Positions 1 through 12,557 of a stretch of DNA of 64,000 bases are shown piece after piece. Made by a program: the position numbers and the translations under genes. The stretch is taken from the NCBI GenBank assembly GCA_024305405.1, contig JAKNDB010000065.1, positions 310,001 through 374,000 on the forward strand. Reading direction: 5' to 3'. Each line of letters starts with the position of its first letter. The stretch's first letter is position 1. Source of the stretch: Dirofilaria immitis (lineage: Eukaryota; Nematoda; Chromadorea; Rhabditida; Onchocercidae). Under the pieces are notes generated by a model. The model saw only the letters and a list, made by a program, of their open reading frames with translations, was not told where the DNA came from and did not search any database.

Positions 1-2518
1 TGTTTACCCGTTGCTTATCGTCGGACGTCTTATCATTGGCATCAATTCTGGTCAGTATTTTGATCATTTATAATCTTATTTATTTATCATTTGCTTATCT
101 AATTAATGCTAAGAAAGGATGATAGTATTTAGTATGGCTATCTGACTGACAAATCAGCATCTTTCATCAATAAGCATATTTACAATTTATAAGTGATATT
201 CATGAATAGTTTCATTTTACTTCTTCATATACCTATTTCTTTAAACATTTTGAAACTGTTATCAGTTTACAAATACTAATTAATGTGTATTTATGAATTT
301 CAGGTTTGAGCTCAGGTTTAGTACCAATGTATCTTACCGAGATATCACCAGTTAATTTACGTGGTTCATTGGGTAGTGTCGCGCAACTTTTGGTCACAAT
401 CGGCATTTTATTCTCACAAATCATCGGTCTACCACAAATTCTTGGATCAGCGAAACTGTGGCCTATGGTTTTTGGTGAGATTTTGCTTCCGATTTACAAA
501 ATCTGTTGCTTACAAAATTTCTCTGTGAGAAAGAAATAAAATGAAGATTTGATTATCCTTGATAATTTTATGTTTAACTAAGCTTTATGTAATGTCAGTT
601 TGTGTTTACTTATATAAGTTTATCAACTAACTCAATTTTTTGACTCAGTAATAATATTATTATGCAGGATTCACCGTGGTACCAGTGGTATTCCAAATAG
701 CTACACTACCGATGATTCCGGAATCACCCAAATACAGTTTGATTGTGAAGAATCGCGCCGAACAAGCTGAAGAAGATCTGAAAAAGTTACGAGGAAGGAC
801 AATGTAATAATTTTTTGTTTTTGAAATAAATTGATAGTTTTCTACGTTAATAATATTTTTGCCGAGAATTAGTACTGTAAATTATGTTAGTAGTTTGGAA
901 TTTCTTTTAGATGTATACAGAATGTTAAAAGTTGAATGAAATGAATTTTCAGGTAAAAGCTGAAATTGATATGATGAAAGATGAGCAAGCAAAGATAAAC
1001 GCTGTTCCTAAAATGGGTATCTTCGATTTGTTTCGTGGTGATCTTCTTTGGCCCATGAGTATTGGAATTTTGATGATGTTAGCACAGCAATTTTCCGGTA
1101 TTAATGTCGCAATGTTTTTCTCCACCATGATTTTCGAAGGTGCTGGATTGGGTGATAAAGCCGTCTACGCTACCCTAGTGATGGGTTTGATCAATGTCAT
1201 CATGACTATTATCTCCGTCTATCTGTTAAGTTTTTTTCATTGTTTCCTAACTACTTTATTCATTTTCAATTTTTTTATTCGATCATTTTAGAGGCGTTAT
1301 TGAGTTGCTCTAAAGCTTCAATATAATCGAGAATATGGAAAAATTATATATTGTAATATTTTTATTGAGTGTCTTTTTTTTGCAATTTTCTTTGCTATTG
1401 CTACTCTAAAAATGCTATAAATTTAGGTGGATCATCCGAAATGTGGACGTGTCATGTTGCTTATGATCGGATTGATTGGAATGTTTTTCGCTTCCATCGC
1501 TATCGTTATTTTCATTTCAGTCTATGTGAGTAAATGTTATCTTAATAAATCGATATCTGTTCATATATTTCATTCAACTAGTACTTAATTGATCGAATAA
1601 AACTTTTTTGGAAAAAAATTAGAAAAAAAAATGAGAATATTTTTGCAGACAGCAGATCAAATGAACAACAAATGGGCATCATATCCCGCATGCTTATTCG
1701 TCTTCCTTTTCGTGATTTTCTTTGCGACTGGTCCAGGTAGAATTTTTATCGCTTTTTTCTCACTTCTTAAATTATTACTATTGTTGGTGAGAAATTAATT
1801 AAGCTTTTAACATGTAGTACGAATAGAAGGAATTTAAAATTTTTTATTTATTTTTTTATTGGAATTTTAACAAATATGATATCCTTGCTTTAATTATCAC
1901 TATAAATCTTGATATCAATGATAAATTATTTGTTAAAAAGATTGATCTATTTTTATTTTTTTTTTTGCAGGTTCCATTCCATGGTTCTTTGTCTCGGAAT
2001 TATTCTCATCAGGTGCACGAGGTGCTGCAAATTCGGTTGCCGCAGCAACTAATTGGACTGCAAACTTTCTTGTCGGAACATCTTTCGAATTCCTCAACGT
2101 AAGCAACAGTTCTATTTTTATTTCTTTAATCACTCTATTGATAACCGTAAGAAATTATCACTTTCTTTCCATGAATCTATATATTTGTCAAGAAAATATT
2201 GTCATTTTTCAATGCAATATTCTTCTGATCATTACCATAAACAATGAAATATAAACATAGATCTGATGAAAGTAATGATTGTTTAATATGTAATACTGTA
2301 ATATAATAAAACCTTATTGTTTACAAATTCACTCAAACGAATTCTTAAAATTTTCAGCAAGTGTTGCATCAGTATACCTTCCTGATCTTCTCAAGTTTTC
2401 TGGCGTTTTTGCATTTTTCACCTGGATGTATGTACCAGAAACGAAAGGTCGTACCGTAGAAGATATACAGGACGAATTGGCTCGTGGTAAATCTCGATTC
2501 GCTCGAAATGCAGCGTAG
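1..2518 (+). CDS. Facilitative glucose transporter (SLC2/GLUT family), 3' part, 5' end outside window
   Basis: Membrane hexose transporter of the major facilitator superfamily. Exons read: 1-50, 304-474, 668-803, 953-about 1224, 1427-1525, 1649-1736, 1971-2098, 2358-2518 (stop TAG). Family motifs appear in order: [10 protein letters not shown] at the left edge, [39 protein letters not shown], and [11 protein letters not shown] near the C-terminus. Several hydrophobic membrane segments are visible. This is the sugar-transporter core of a class I-like GLUT, close to nematode FGT-1 by motif content; orthology is inferred. The N-terminal helix region lies upstream of the window. Three places need a base to keep frame: the exon 3/4 junction (803), the exon 4/5 junction (1224) and a T run at 2406-2410 in the last exon. 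A possible AATAAA signal is at 3061-3066. Confidence 0.93.
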
Positions 2519-4096
2519 ATAATTACGAATTTGAGAAAGGCTCAAAAAGCACCAACTGTCCATAGATTCTTCGATATTTTCTATTCAAATAATTAACACT
2601 TTTCTCTTTTCTTGAAAATACGCTGTTTCACGTTTTACTTTCGAAGTCGTTTTTCGAGCTGATAATTGGTTTCGAATTAATTATGGTGCTTATCGTATTA
2701 GCTAAAATGATTCAGTTTTATCTTTCAATCAAAAATCAAATGATTTCAGTTCTTCTCCTTTTTCTTTAATCATTGCTTAGCAATGTGATATTTAAACTTA
2801 ATCCAATATCCCAGAGAGCGATATATTTTTTGTTGAATTTAAAAAAATATATTTTCTTTGCCCTTATCCTTTTTTCCATCTTGTCATCATTCATTTTGAA
2901 CTATAATATTACAATGATGTGAATTTTTTCTTCCCTATATTACCTCAAGTAACAAAAATTCTACATTAATTTCTTTCTTTTCAATGCAGGCTCTAAGATA
3001 AAACCGAATAATAATTGAGATATTGAATCTGTTTGAAATTTTATTGCGAATTTGATTCCGAATAAATGATTATTCATTTTTTACATAATATATATTCTTC
3101 TTATCATAGTCTTTTTACACAATCTGTATATTTATACGTTTATCAGTAAGAACGAAATATTGAAAATTTCTCCACTGATTTATTTCTGCTATTAATCTGC
3201 CGATTTTATAAATATGCATGGTAGCATTATTATCATTTAAATATATCTCCTACGCAACTTTTTGAAATATAATTTTAAATATATAAATTTCTCTATCAAA
3301 CTTAAATACGAAAGAAAAAGGAATTCCTTAAGGATTTTGACAATTGATTATCATCTTATCATCATGAACAATACTCTAATTAATAAACAATTATTCCAAT
3401 AGGAAATTTGATAAAAAAAACCCAACCATTTGTTATATTTTCTTTGAATTGACTACATAATGATCATTTAAATAAACGTCCAATTATCTTATCAAATTAA
3501 TTTATCTATACGTTACCATCGTGTATATGTATGCTTTATTACTGTCATATAAATGAGAAAGTTTCTTTGCTGGTTTAAACTTTCGGAAAACAGTAATAAT
3601 ATGCAAAATAAATACAATCTCATACAATCTGAATGGTTTAACGACTTCGGAACATTCCATATGTGATATTTCTATGATAATCGTTTCTGATCTCGACAAA
3701 TAGCATGGTATCTATCAAATAATTTAATAATGGTATTTATGAAATCTGTTATTTTTAATCCCGACAAATAGCATTATTCAAATCTAATAGTGATGTTTAT
3801 AAAATCTGCTAAATTCTTGACTTTACAAATTTCAAAAATCATTCTTACATGAAGAGTATCAGGAATAAATTATAACGATACGAAAATCATCTCAAGAATT
3901 TCTCCACACGATGATTATTTACAGTATTTTGCTTAATTAAAATTAGTAATTTGCTTAAAATGCAAATTTATGTACAATAGTATCTGCATTTTTGCATTAC
4001 AGGTAAATTGATATAGTAATATTGCAATTATAGATCGATCATCTGTTTCTTATTTATCAGATATGTTTAGGACAGAAAAAAAGTAATTTCGATAAT

Positions 4097-4252
4097 TGAT
4101 AATGTCATTTAATTGTGTGTAGTAATATCATCTGTTATCAACACCGTTCATCTGATATGGGTAGTCAAAATCATTGATAATGTCATTTAATTGTGTGTAG
4201 TAATATCATCTGTTATCAATACCGTTCATCTGATACGGGTAGTCAAAATCAT
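4097..4252. repeat. Two-copy tandem repeat, unit about 78 bp
   Basis: Two consecutive near-identical copies of a unit containing AATGTCATTTAATTGTGTG and ATCATCTGTTATCAA are visible. The copies differ by only a few bases. No coding potential was noticed. Confidence 0.75.
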
Positions 4253-4586
4253 TATCATCATCATTAGACAACTTTGCATATTATTGCCGATGATATATCA
4301 CCATATCTTTCCACAAAACAGATATATCAGATATATTTGAGTGAATAATGATGATATAAGAGCGATGTTACAGCAATAACGCAACATCAATAGTACAAAG
4401 TCCAAAATCTTCGTGTACCCCGAAATTTAATGATATTGCCATTTGTTGGTAGATAGATTGTATGACGATTGAGGAATATTCGTCGTATTCTGATCCATCG
4501 TTTTTATCATTAAATTTATATATATATATATCATTTTTTTATCATGAATCATTGATTCTTATTTAATTTGCTTCCCATGTTTTTTG

Positions 4587-5165
4587 TTCTATCCCAACTA
4601 TAATATGATATCGTCATATCATCTACAATCTTGTCCTTCTATCCCAAGTGCAGTACGATATCTTCATATCATTTACCACTTTGTCCTTCTATCCCAACTA
4701 TAATGCGATAATCTTATCACCTCGTCCTTCTATCTCAACTATAATGCGATAATCTTATCACTTCGTCCTTCTATCCCAACTATAATACGATATCGTCATA
4801 TTATCTACAACCTTGTCCTTCTATCCCAACTATAATGCGATAATCTTATCACCTTGTCCTTCTGTCCCAACTATAATACGATATCGTTATATCATCTACA
4901 ACCTTGTCCTTCTATCCCAACTATAATGCGATAATCTTATCACCTCGTCCTTCTATCCCAACTATAATGCGATAATCTTATCACTTCGTCCTTCTATCCC
5001 AACTATAATGCGATAATTTTACACCTTGTCCTTCTATCCCAACTAGAATACGATATCGTCATATTATCTACAACCTTTTCCTTCTATCCCAATTATAATG
5101 CGATAATCTTATCACTTCGTCCTTCTATCCCAACTCTGATACGACATCTTCATATCATTCATACT
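4587..5165. repeat. Compound minisatellite built on a TCCTTCTATCCCAACTATAA core
   Basis: About a dozen copies of the core are followed either by a short tail (GCGATAATCTTATCAC) or by a longer tail containing ACGATATCGTCATATTATC. The two unit lengths, roughly 40 and 60 bp, are interspersed. It lies immediately upstream of the ECH1 gene. Confidence 0.85.
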
Positions 5166-5236
5166 ATCATTTCATTCACAACTTTTTCTGCTAATCCTAT
5201 TGAAACATCTTTGAAAAATAATATTTTTTCAGTTGA

Positions 5237-7292
5237 ATGAATAAAAAATATTTATTTTGGAACAATTTTCAAAATTTCGAAATATAAAAAAATCAACATT
5301 ATCAACACTTCCCGGACTAGACTTTATCGAAGTAATTCAGCATAATCAACATGTATTCAATGTTAAATTAAATCAACCGGATACTAGAAATGCTTTTACT
5401 CTTTCATTCTGGAAGTTCGTGGATATTTTTCAAATGATAATAATTTAATTTTTATTTTGAAATTTTTGTTTTTTCTTTTTAATTTTGAATTAAACAATAG
5501 CAATTAATAGAGTTTTATTATTCAGAGAACTTCGGAATGTTTTTGATCATCTAGCGATCAATTCTAAATGTCGTTCAATTGTACTATCAGCAGCCGGAAA
5601 GTCATTTTGTTCAGGAATCAATCTTAAAGATGAATTTGATGTTTGTCATTTTGCTTATCAAAATTGAAAAAGCCGAAAATTTCCATTTTTGAAATTTATC
5701 GCTTTTTTTTGAGCGATTGGAATTTCTTACTTTATATCAATGTTGAATGTGATGAATGAAAATTTTATTATTTCAATAATTTTCAGCAACTTTCGGCGAT
5801 TATTCAGAGCGATACTTTGGATGTTAGTCGTAAATCGTTGAAACTTCGTGAACTAATAGCTATATGTCAGGATAGTTTTACATCATTGGAAAAATGTCCG
5901 AAACCAGTGATCGCTGCAATTCATGGTCATTGTATTGGCGCTGGTATCAGTCTTGTTGCTGCTGCTGATATACGTTATGCTTCAAATGATACAATCTTTT
6001 CCATAAAAGTTAGTTAGCTATACATAGCAATAATCTTACACTATTAAACTAGTTGAAAAGATCGACGGTAATTTCAAGAGATAATTAAAAATGGACTTGA
6101 GGAAGTAGATATCGGTTTGGCTGCTGATGTTGGAATTTTAAATCGAATCAACAAACTTGTTGGAAATGATAGTTTAACCCGTGAACTTGCTTATACAGCT
6201 CGTGATTTCAATAGTTCAGAAGCACTAAAATATGGTTAGTTTTGCATTTTTGTTTCATCTTTGAAATGAAAATAAATTTTAAAAGATATCTAAAATTTTT
6301 GTTAAATTACTTTGCTAATATCAAATTTTCAAAAATTATTCATAGCAGTGCAACAGAAATTGATATAACCGAAAATTGCTTTATAAACTAAGAAGATATG
6401 GTGTACAAAGAGCGAATTATTCTTGACTAAATAGATTCTCGAGATTTTTATCATTTACTATATTATTACATTATATCTAATCTATTAATAGATTGAATTT
6501 GAATTTTATTAATTTCAGAAACATGGAGTTTTTGTTTATACTTTTCTTTTATCTTTTTTTTTAATTTTAATTTGTTTATAACAGAGAATAGTAAAGAAGT
6601 TTGTTTATTTTCGAATCTTTTTGTTTATTTCTTAAAATATTTCTAAATTTAATTAAGGAATAATTCATCAAAATACTAGCAGAATCTAATATTAAAGAAA
6701 TTTTGAAATTACTATATTTTAATACAAAATAAATTTATTATTTGTTCGGAATAAAAGAATTCTATCAATAAATAAAATATTTAATGAAAAAAAATGAATA
6801 TATCTTTTCATTCTTTTCTATTTTTAATCACATTTATTTTATGCTATCATATGATAACTGTAACAAAATATAATATGCAAAACAAATAATTAAACTTAAG
6901 TTTAATTATTTTTTAAGTATAATATTTCAGGAGTCTCGAGAAATTATGCAAATATACTTGGAATTTTAAGTATATAGTAGCAAATAATTTAATCTATTTA
7001 CATCTCATTCAAATAGATATATATTATATATCTAGGTTTCATATCTCGGCAATTCGATAATAGCGAAGAATGCTTATTAGCAGCATTATCGTTGGCGGAT
7101 GATATTGCTATGAAAAGTCCGATTGCTATTCAAGGTACCAAATTATCATTGAACTATTCGCGTGATCATCCTATCGATGATTCGATTCAATTTATTCGTA
7201 TGTGGAATCAATCGCAGCTTCAATCCGATGATTTGTTTCGAGCAAGTGCTGCTACATTTACCAATAAGAAGCCTAAATTCAACGATGTTTGA
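5237..7292 (+). CDS. ECH1: Delta(3,5)-Delta(2,4)-dienoyl-CoA isomerase (crotonase superfamily)
   Basis: Isomerises dienoyl-CoA intermediates so that odd-position unsaturated fatty acids can enter beta-oxidation. Exons: 5237-5414, 5526-5640, 5787-6008, 6102-6234, 7036-7292. The oxyanion-hole segment GHCIGAGISLVAAADIRY is followed by FSIKEVDIGLAADVG. These carry the three acidic residues (D, E, D) typical of the ECH1 subgroup rather than of plain enoyl-CoA hydratases. Other ECH1 hallmarks are SPIAIQGTKLSLNYSRDH and MWNQSQLQ. The chosen ATG (5237) is 4 bases after a TTTTTTCAG acceptor-like site and starts a basic, mitochondrial-type leader, but needs one more A in the A run just downstream (5241-5246) to join the main frame. 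The C-terminus is FNDV, so no PTS1 is seen. The last intron is long (801 bp). Confidence 0.93.
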
Positions 7293-8518
7293 TATCAATG
7301 CATTGAAAAATTGATTTGTATATGAGAAATAATACTGATGATGAGATTCTGATAATTTTCTCATCATAAGAAGTGCATCATATAAGTTAGCTAAAATATT
7401 ATATTTTTCTGAAACATAGTTAGCATTCCGTACTAAGTCTGTTTTAACTATAAATTCATTTTAGCGATCAAATTTTTTGATCAACTAATCATAGAAATCA
7501 TTCAACAACGTTAACCTTCTACACTTTCCACACTGATAATATTTATCATGTTAACTTAGTATAAAAATATACCTTGTAATGCATTTTTTTTTTATAAAAT
7601 ATAAACATAAATATTCAATGATTTGATGATATGAAAATTAAGATTGCAAATGCTAAATTATATATACAGGAAAACGTAATGTAAGAAAATTTGCCATTTA
7701 GATTATTCAAAAGATCAAATAAATCGATTGTTAGAAAAATAAAAACGATGAAAAAAATTCGCAAAGATTATTTATCGTTTTGAAAATTTCCATTTATACA
7801 AAAAAAAAAAAAAAAAGTGATAAGAAAAGAATGAAATTATTGTGACATATAATTTTCGCATCATTGTATCGTTGTTATTTCGCGCTACGACAATTATTCC
7901 GTTCAATTTCGTCGCTATTTTTTTCAATTAATTTTCTCTCTTTTTATTGTTTTATTTGATCTAATTCGTAATTTAAAATGAACTTTTCTTTTTCCTTTTT
8001 TCTTTTTTTTTGTTTTTTTACAATTTTTCAGCTTTTCAATTAAATTGAAAGTGTCAGATAGCTGAAAAGTACATTGAATTGAAGTTGAATAAACGATGAT
8101 TACAACAGGGTTAGTTTGATTTTATTCGCTTTTTTTTTTCATCGATTTTTCTTTTTTTTTTTTAAGAAAAAGAAATTTTGAATGATCTCTCTTTTTTTTA
8201 AAAAAAAATAAATTTCCTCTATATATTTATTTGAGGGCTTTTTTTTTTCAAATTGAAAAATAATCAATCGCTTATATTTTAAAATATTTGAAATATTAGC
8301 ATATAACAAAGCCTTTTTTCTTATCATATCTTTCTATCATGTTTTATTTTTATTCATTGATTAATTAATTTTATGTTAAATTTTAAAAAGAATTTACAAA
8401 TTTATCTCTTATCTTATATATTCAACCGACTTAACTTCTTAGTAGGAAATGATGATAGTTAAAAGTTATTATCATAGAGCAAACTTATCCAAAGTTATCT
8501 AAACATTCTGAAGGAAAT
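7293..8518. other. Intergenic region between ECH1 and HSDL2, no gene seen
   Basis: Strongly AT-rich with several A or T homopolymers, for example an A run at 7801-7816 and T runs around 8130-8240. No reading frame with splice context was found. Both flanking genes are on the + strand and 1.2 kb apart, so polycistronic transcription cannot be excluded but has no direct support. Confidence 0.55.
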
Positions 8519-11500
8519 ATGATTAATATGAAGTTTGATATTTCCAGGAGATTTGCAGGACGAACAGTAATTATCACTGGAGCATCACGTGGTATCGGCA
8601 AAGAAATCGCTTTAAAGTTAGCCAAAGATGGTGCTAATATTGTTGTGGCCGCAAAAACTGTTGAAGCACATCCAAAATTACCAGGTACCATCTACTCAGC
8701 TGTGGAAGATATCGAAAAGGTGTTTTATTTATAGCAGATGTTTGAAATAAAATATGTAAATTTGAAGGTTAAATTAAAGGCTACAAAATATCATTTCCTG
8801 ATACAAATCCCAATGTGATATTATTTGAGATTAATCAAATGATAAATCAAAGAATTTTTTTTCACCGTTTTATCATATCAGTTGAATAATACAGACATTA
8901 CTAGTTATTTTTCATGATATATATATATATTGGTTTACTTATTACGATAATAATTTTTTTACCTTTTTCTTCTTGTTTTTAGAATTCTTCTCTAACTTAT
9001 ATTGTGATAATACAATTTCTGATTATAGGCAGGTGATAAAGGATTGGCACGTGCAGTTGATGTACGTGATGAAGAATCATTAATAAAATCATTCTCGGAA
9101 ACTGTCAAGAGTGATAATATAATTTTTAATTATAGGCAGGTGGTAAAGGATTGGCATGTGCAGTTGACGTACGTGATGAGGAATCAGTAACAAAAGCAGT
9201 CTCGGAAACTGTCAAGAAATTTGGTGGAATCGATATTTTAATTAATAATGCTAGTGCTATATCACTTACTGGAACATTACAAACAACAATGAAAAAGTTT
9301 GATTTGATGCATCAGATCAATACACGTGGAACTTTCTTAATGTAAGTAATATATGAATATATATATATATAGCTACGGTATATCCCACTTGATGATGCTT
9401 TAGTATCAATAACATTAACATCTGCTCACTGATAATATTATTAGTGAAATGATTACAATCACTAAAGTCCCGCTTAGCAAGATTCCATTCGTTAGTATAG
9501 CTTCAAAGAAATCAATTTAATGAAATTTCTCTCAGTAAATTAAAAAAGAAAAATTGAATTTTATACTCTAAGTATTTCAGGTCACAAAATGCATACCATT
9601 TTTGAAAAATGGCCGAAATCCTCATATTTTGAATATTAGTCCACCATTAAATATGGCAAAAAATGGTTTACCAATCATGTCGGTAAGTGTTGATAACTGA
9701 TTACTTACTGATAATATCAGAGAAATAGAAAAAACAGAATAGATGAAAGAATAAAGAGAGAATTTGATAAGATGAAAGAATAAGGAGAGAATTTGATAAG
9801 TAATAAAATGAAGATAAAAAGTTTAGAAAGAAAGAAAAATAAATGAAAGATAATAAAGAATAGAAGAATGAATGATAAAATGATATCACAATTGTCATCT
9901 GTCTAGAGACTATCGTAATTAAAAAAAAAAAAGCTGTCAGTGAACAAGTATATCATTTACTATTAATAATTAAATTCTAAAAAACTATTAATAAAGAAGA
10001 TATATCACTTATCATTGATAATCAAATTCTATTCCATTATCATCAGATTTTAGCTTACACAGATTCAATATTTAGCTTATACGATGGCCAAGTATGGTAT
10101 GTCAATGTGTGTATTAGGAATGCATGAGGAATTACGACCGTTTAATATTGCTGTAAATGCATTATGGCCAAGGACAGCTATTTGGACTGCTGCAATGAAA
10201 ATGATTTCAACTGAAACTGCTCGAAATGTTTCTTCTTTTATTATACTAAATAAATTAGAGAAATGAAACGAAATAATAAATAAATTTTATTGTTAAAAAA
10301 TTTTAAGTTGAATGGAATTATTTCACAAAAGAAGGATGACAAAGAAGAAGAAATTCTTAAATTATTTCACAAAAGAAGGATGACAAAGAAGAAGAAATTC
10401 TTAAATTATTTCACAAAAGAATGAAGAAGAGGAAGAGATTCTTAAATTATTTCACAAAAGAAGGATGACAAAGAAGAAGAAATTCTTAAATTATTTCACA
10501 AAGAAGGATGACAAAGAAGAAGAGATTCTTATTTCTCAAATATAACTTTCTTATAAATTTCAATTTACAAATAATGAACTAATATATTCATATTTTATAA
10601 AAATATTATAGAATTGTCGTAAACCAACAATTATGGCGGACGCTGCATATGCCATACTTTCTCGTGATAGCACCCAATTTACTGGAAATTTTATCATTGA
10701 TGATGAAATTTTACGTGAAGAAGGAATACAAGATTTTGATCAATATTCAATTGAACCAGGTAATTTTATTAAACATATTTCAACCATATATGCTACTCTT
10801 AATTTTCATTGTTAATATTGAAAAACAAAATTATTAAACTTTAACATTCCCAAAAATGATCATCAAATTATGAAGATTATTATATTTAGGTGCGACATTA
10901 TTAGAAGATTTTTTCCTTCCTGATACAACGGAAACACCAAATTCTGAAATAGACACTTCAATTTTATCCATGGATATGATGATAAATGAAGCTAAACAAC
11001 GCATTACTCCGGAGATAATTCAGAAAATTCAAGCTATCTATCAATTGGATGTGACAGAAGGTAAAATCTAAAAATTATTGATTTTGTCTTATCTCTATAA
11101 TATTTTATTTATGAATTTTATATTTGATCCAATCGCTTATTTATCCAAACTAAAGAAAATCCTCAACACTATTTTCAACTTGATTTTATCAGCTATAGAA
11201 TGTTTTTGATATACCATAACCTATCAAGTCTACTTAATTGATCATGATAAAAATATATAGATCAATTAAGCTATCATATTATCTGCAATGTTATCGACGG
11301 TTAATTGACGGTTAGGCGATAACTTAGATAAAATATAGACGCCAACGAATATTATCACCGTTTATATTCATACAAATTATTCTATCATATTATCATTATT
11401 ATTATTATCATTTCAATTTAATTTTTTAAAGCAATTGAATTCCGTTCTAACATAATAAAAAGATATAAATGGAATTAGGCAATTCCGAATTTTCTTAACA

Positions 11501-11767
11501 ATTGTTTCATTTCCAGGTTCGAAAATTCATAGCATATATTTCAATCTGAAAAATGGTAAAGGTGGAATCTACAAATCATTAAATAATAGTAGCGAATATG
11601 TGGATGTACGTTTTATAACAGATCTACAAACATTCTACAAACTATTTAATGGCAAAATGTCAGCAACGATAGCAGTCGCATCGGGAAAATTTAAAATTGA
11701 AGGAAATATGGAAAAAGCTTTGTTATTTTCACAATTTTTTAATCAATCAAATAAGAGTAAATTATAA
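8519..11767 (+). CDS. HSDL2: Hydroxysteroid dehydrogenase-like protein 2: SDR domain plus SCP2 sterol-carrier domain
   Basis: Exons: 8519-8719, 9136-9341, 9581-9682, 10063-10227, 10612-10759, 10890-11060, 11517-11767. The N-terminal short-chain dehydrogenase domain shows the nucleotide-binding motif TGASRGIG, then NNASAISLT, NISPPL and the catalytic YTMAK. It matches HSDL2 along its length (AAKTVEAHPKLPGTIY, AVNALWPRTAI, ADAAYAILSRDSTQFTGNF). The last two exons encode an SCP2-like lipid-binding domain, with KNGKGGIYKSL and GKFKIEGNMEKAL. The protein ends in SKL, a type 1 peroxisomal targeting signal. This fits the known peroxisomal location and proposed fatty-acid or sterol role of HSDL2; the substrate is not established. 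One A is missing in the run at 9586-9589. AATAAA (11779-11784) lies 12 bases after the stop. Intron 1 holds a dead partial exon copy. Confidence 0.94.
9003..9110 (+). pseudogene. Partial tandem copy of HSDL2 exon 2 (acceptor plus first 82 bp)
   Basis: The segment ending TGATTATAG then GCAGG... (9029 onward) repeats with a 107-bp offset the true acceptor and exon start at 9136. It encodes AGDKGLARAVDVRDEES, against AGGKGLACAVDVRDEES in the working exon. The copy stops without a GT donor and runs into the next acceptor. Because 107 is not a multiple of 3, reading through would shift frame. It therefore looks like a non-functional decoy inside intron 1. Confidence 0.82.
10310..10530. repeat. Tandem repeat in HSDL2 intron 4, about 5 copies of a 40-50 bp unit
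   Basis: Copies of a unit containing AATTATTTCACAAAAGAAGG and GACAAAGAAGAAGAAATTCT are visible, with some shortened copies. They lie wholly within the intron between 10228 and 10611. Confidence 0.85.
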
Positions 11768-12557
11768 TTTATCATTCCAATAAAGCTATTTAATTAAGGC
11801 AATCGTATCATAAAAGTTCAAGGAAACCATTCAAATTTTATACGCTAAAACAATTCTCGTTGGATTTCAAAATCAAATAATCGGTAATTACGAAAGTCCG
11901 CCTAGTAGTGAAATGAAAAGGAGATATTTGATAAAAACACTAAGAATAACATGATGATATCAATAAATTGTACATATATGGAAGATAAAATAAGGAAAAT
12001 TGTCACTGTCAACTTTATAAAAGGAGATATTTAATATAAACAAGCATGATTTGACAAAAAAAACATGAACACAAGTAAAATTAAAAGTTTCAAGAATTTA
12101 CAGATTAAAAAACGAAATGATTTAACTGCTGAGAAAGCTAAATCAAACATAAATTTAATGAGACATTTCTAATCGAAAATTGAGAAATATCTTGAAAACA
12201 AATGCTTTAATTAAATATACGACTGTTTTTTTTGTGTGTAAAATATAAATTAATGATGTCCACCTGGAAGATATAACTGCTATCGATCGATAATATATGA
12301 TAAAACTAGCAATATATAAAACAATTACCTAATTACTGAAAAGTTGGATGTTTTCGACAAGATTTCGAGACTATTAATTGCCAATTCAAATTCAATTCTA
12401 TTTAATGAATCATGCTATACTAATGTATCAATTATCTACCTGATTTCCGTTTTCTCTTTTCTCTGTTTGGCTCGCATGACTTTAACACCATCAATTTGTT
12501 GAATTCATTGGGAAATAATAGCCTTAGTGATCAAAAACTTCTTTCTGGCTTAAGATT
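11768..12557. other. Convergent 3'-end region between HSDL2 and the POLE4-like gene
   Basis: Holds the 3' UTRs of two convergent genes. HSDL2's AATAAA is at 11779-11784. No further reading frame with splice context was seen. Confidence 0.55.

Larger units (their letters stand above)
2519..5236. other. Intergenic region, AT-rich, no gene seen
   Basis: The first part is the probable 3' UTR of the glucose transporter, with AATAAA at 3061-3066. No exon-like reading frame with splice sites was found on either strand. Two repeat blocks fill its right half and are listed separately. The stretch just before 5233 ends in a T-rich acceptor that precedes the ECH1 start codon. Confidence 0.6.

Noticed and set aside
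9029..9110. Mutually exclusive alternative exon in HSDL2
   Set aside because: The copy has no donor and would shift frame, so it cannot replace the working exon.
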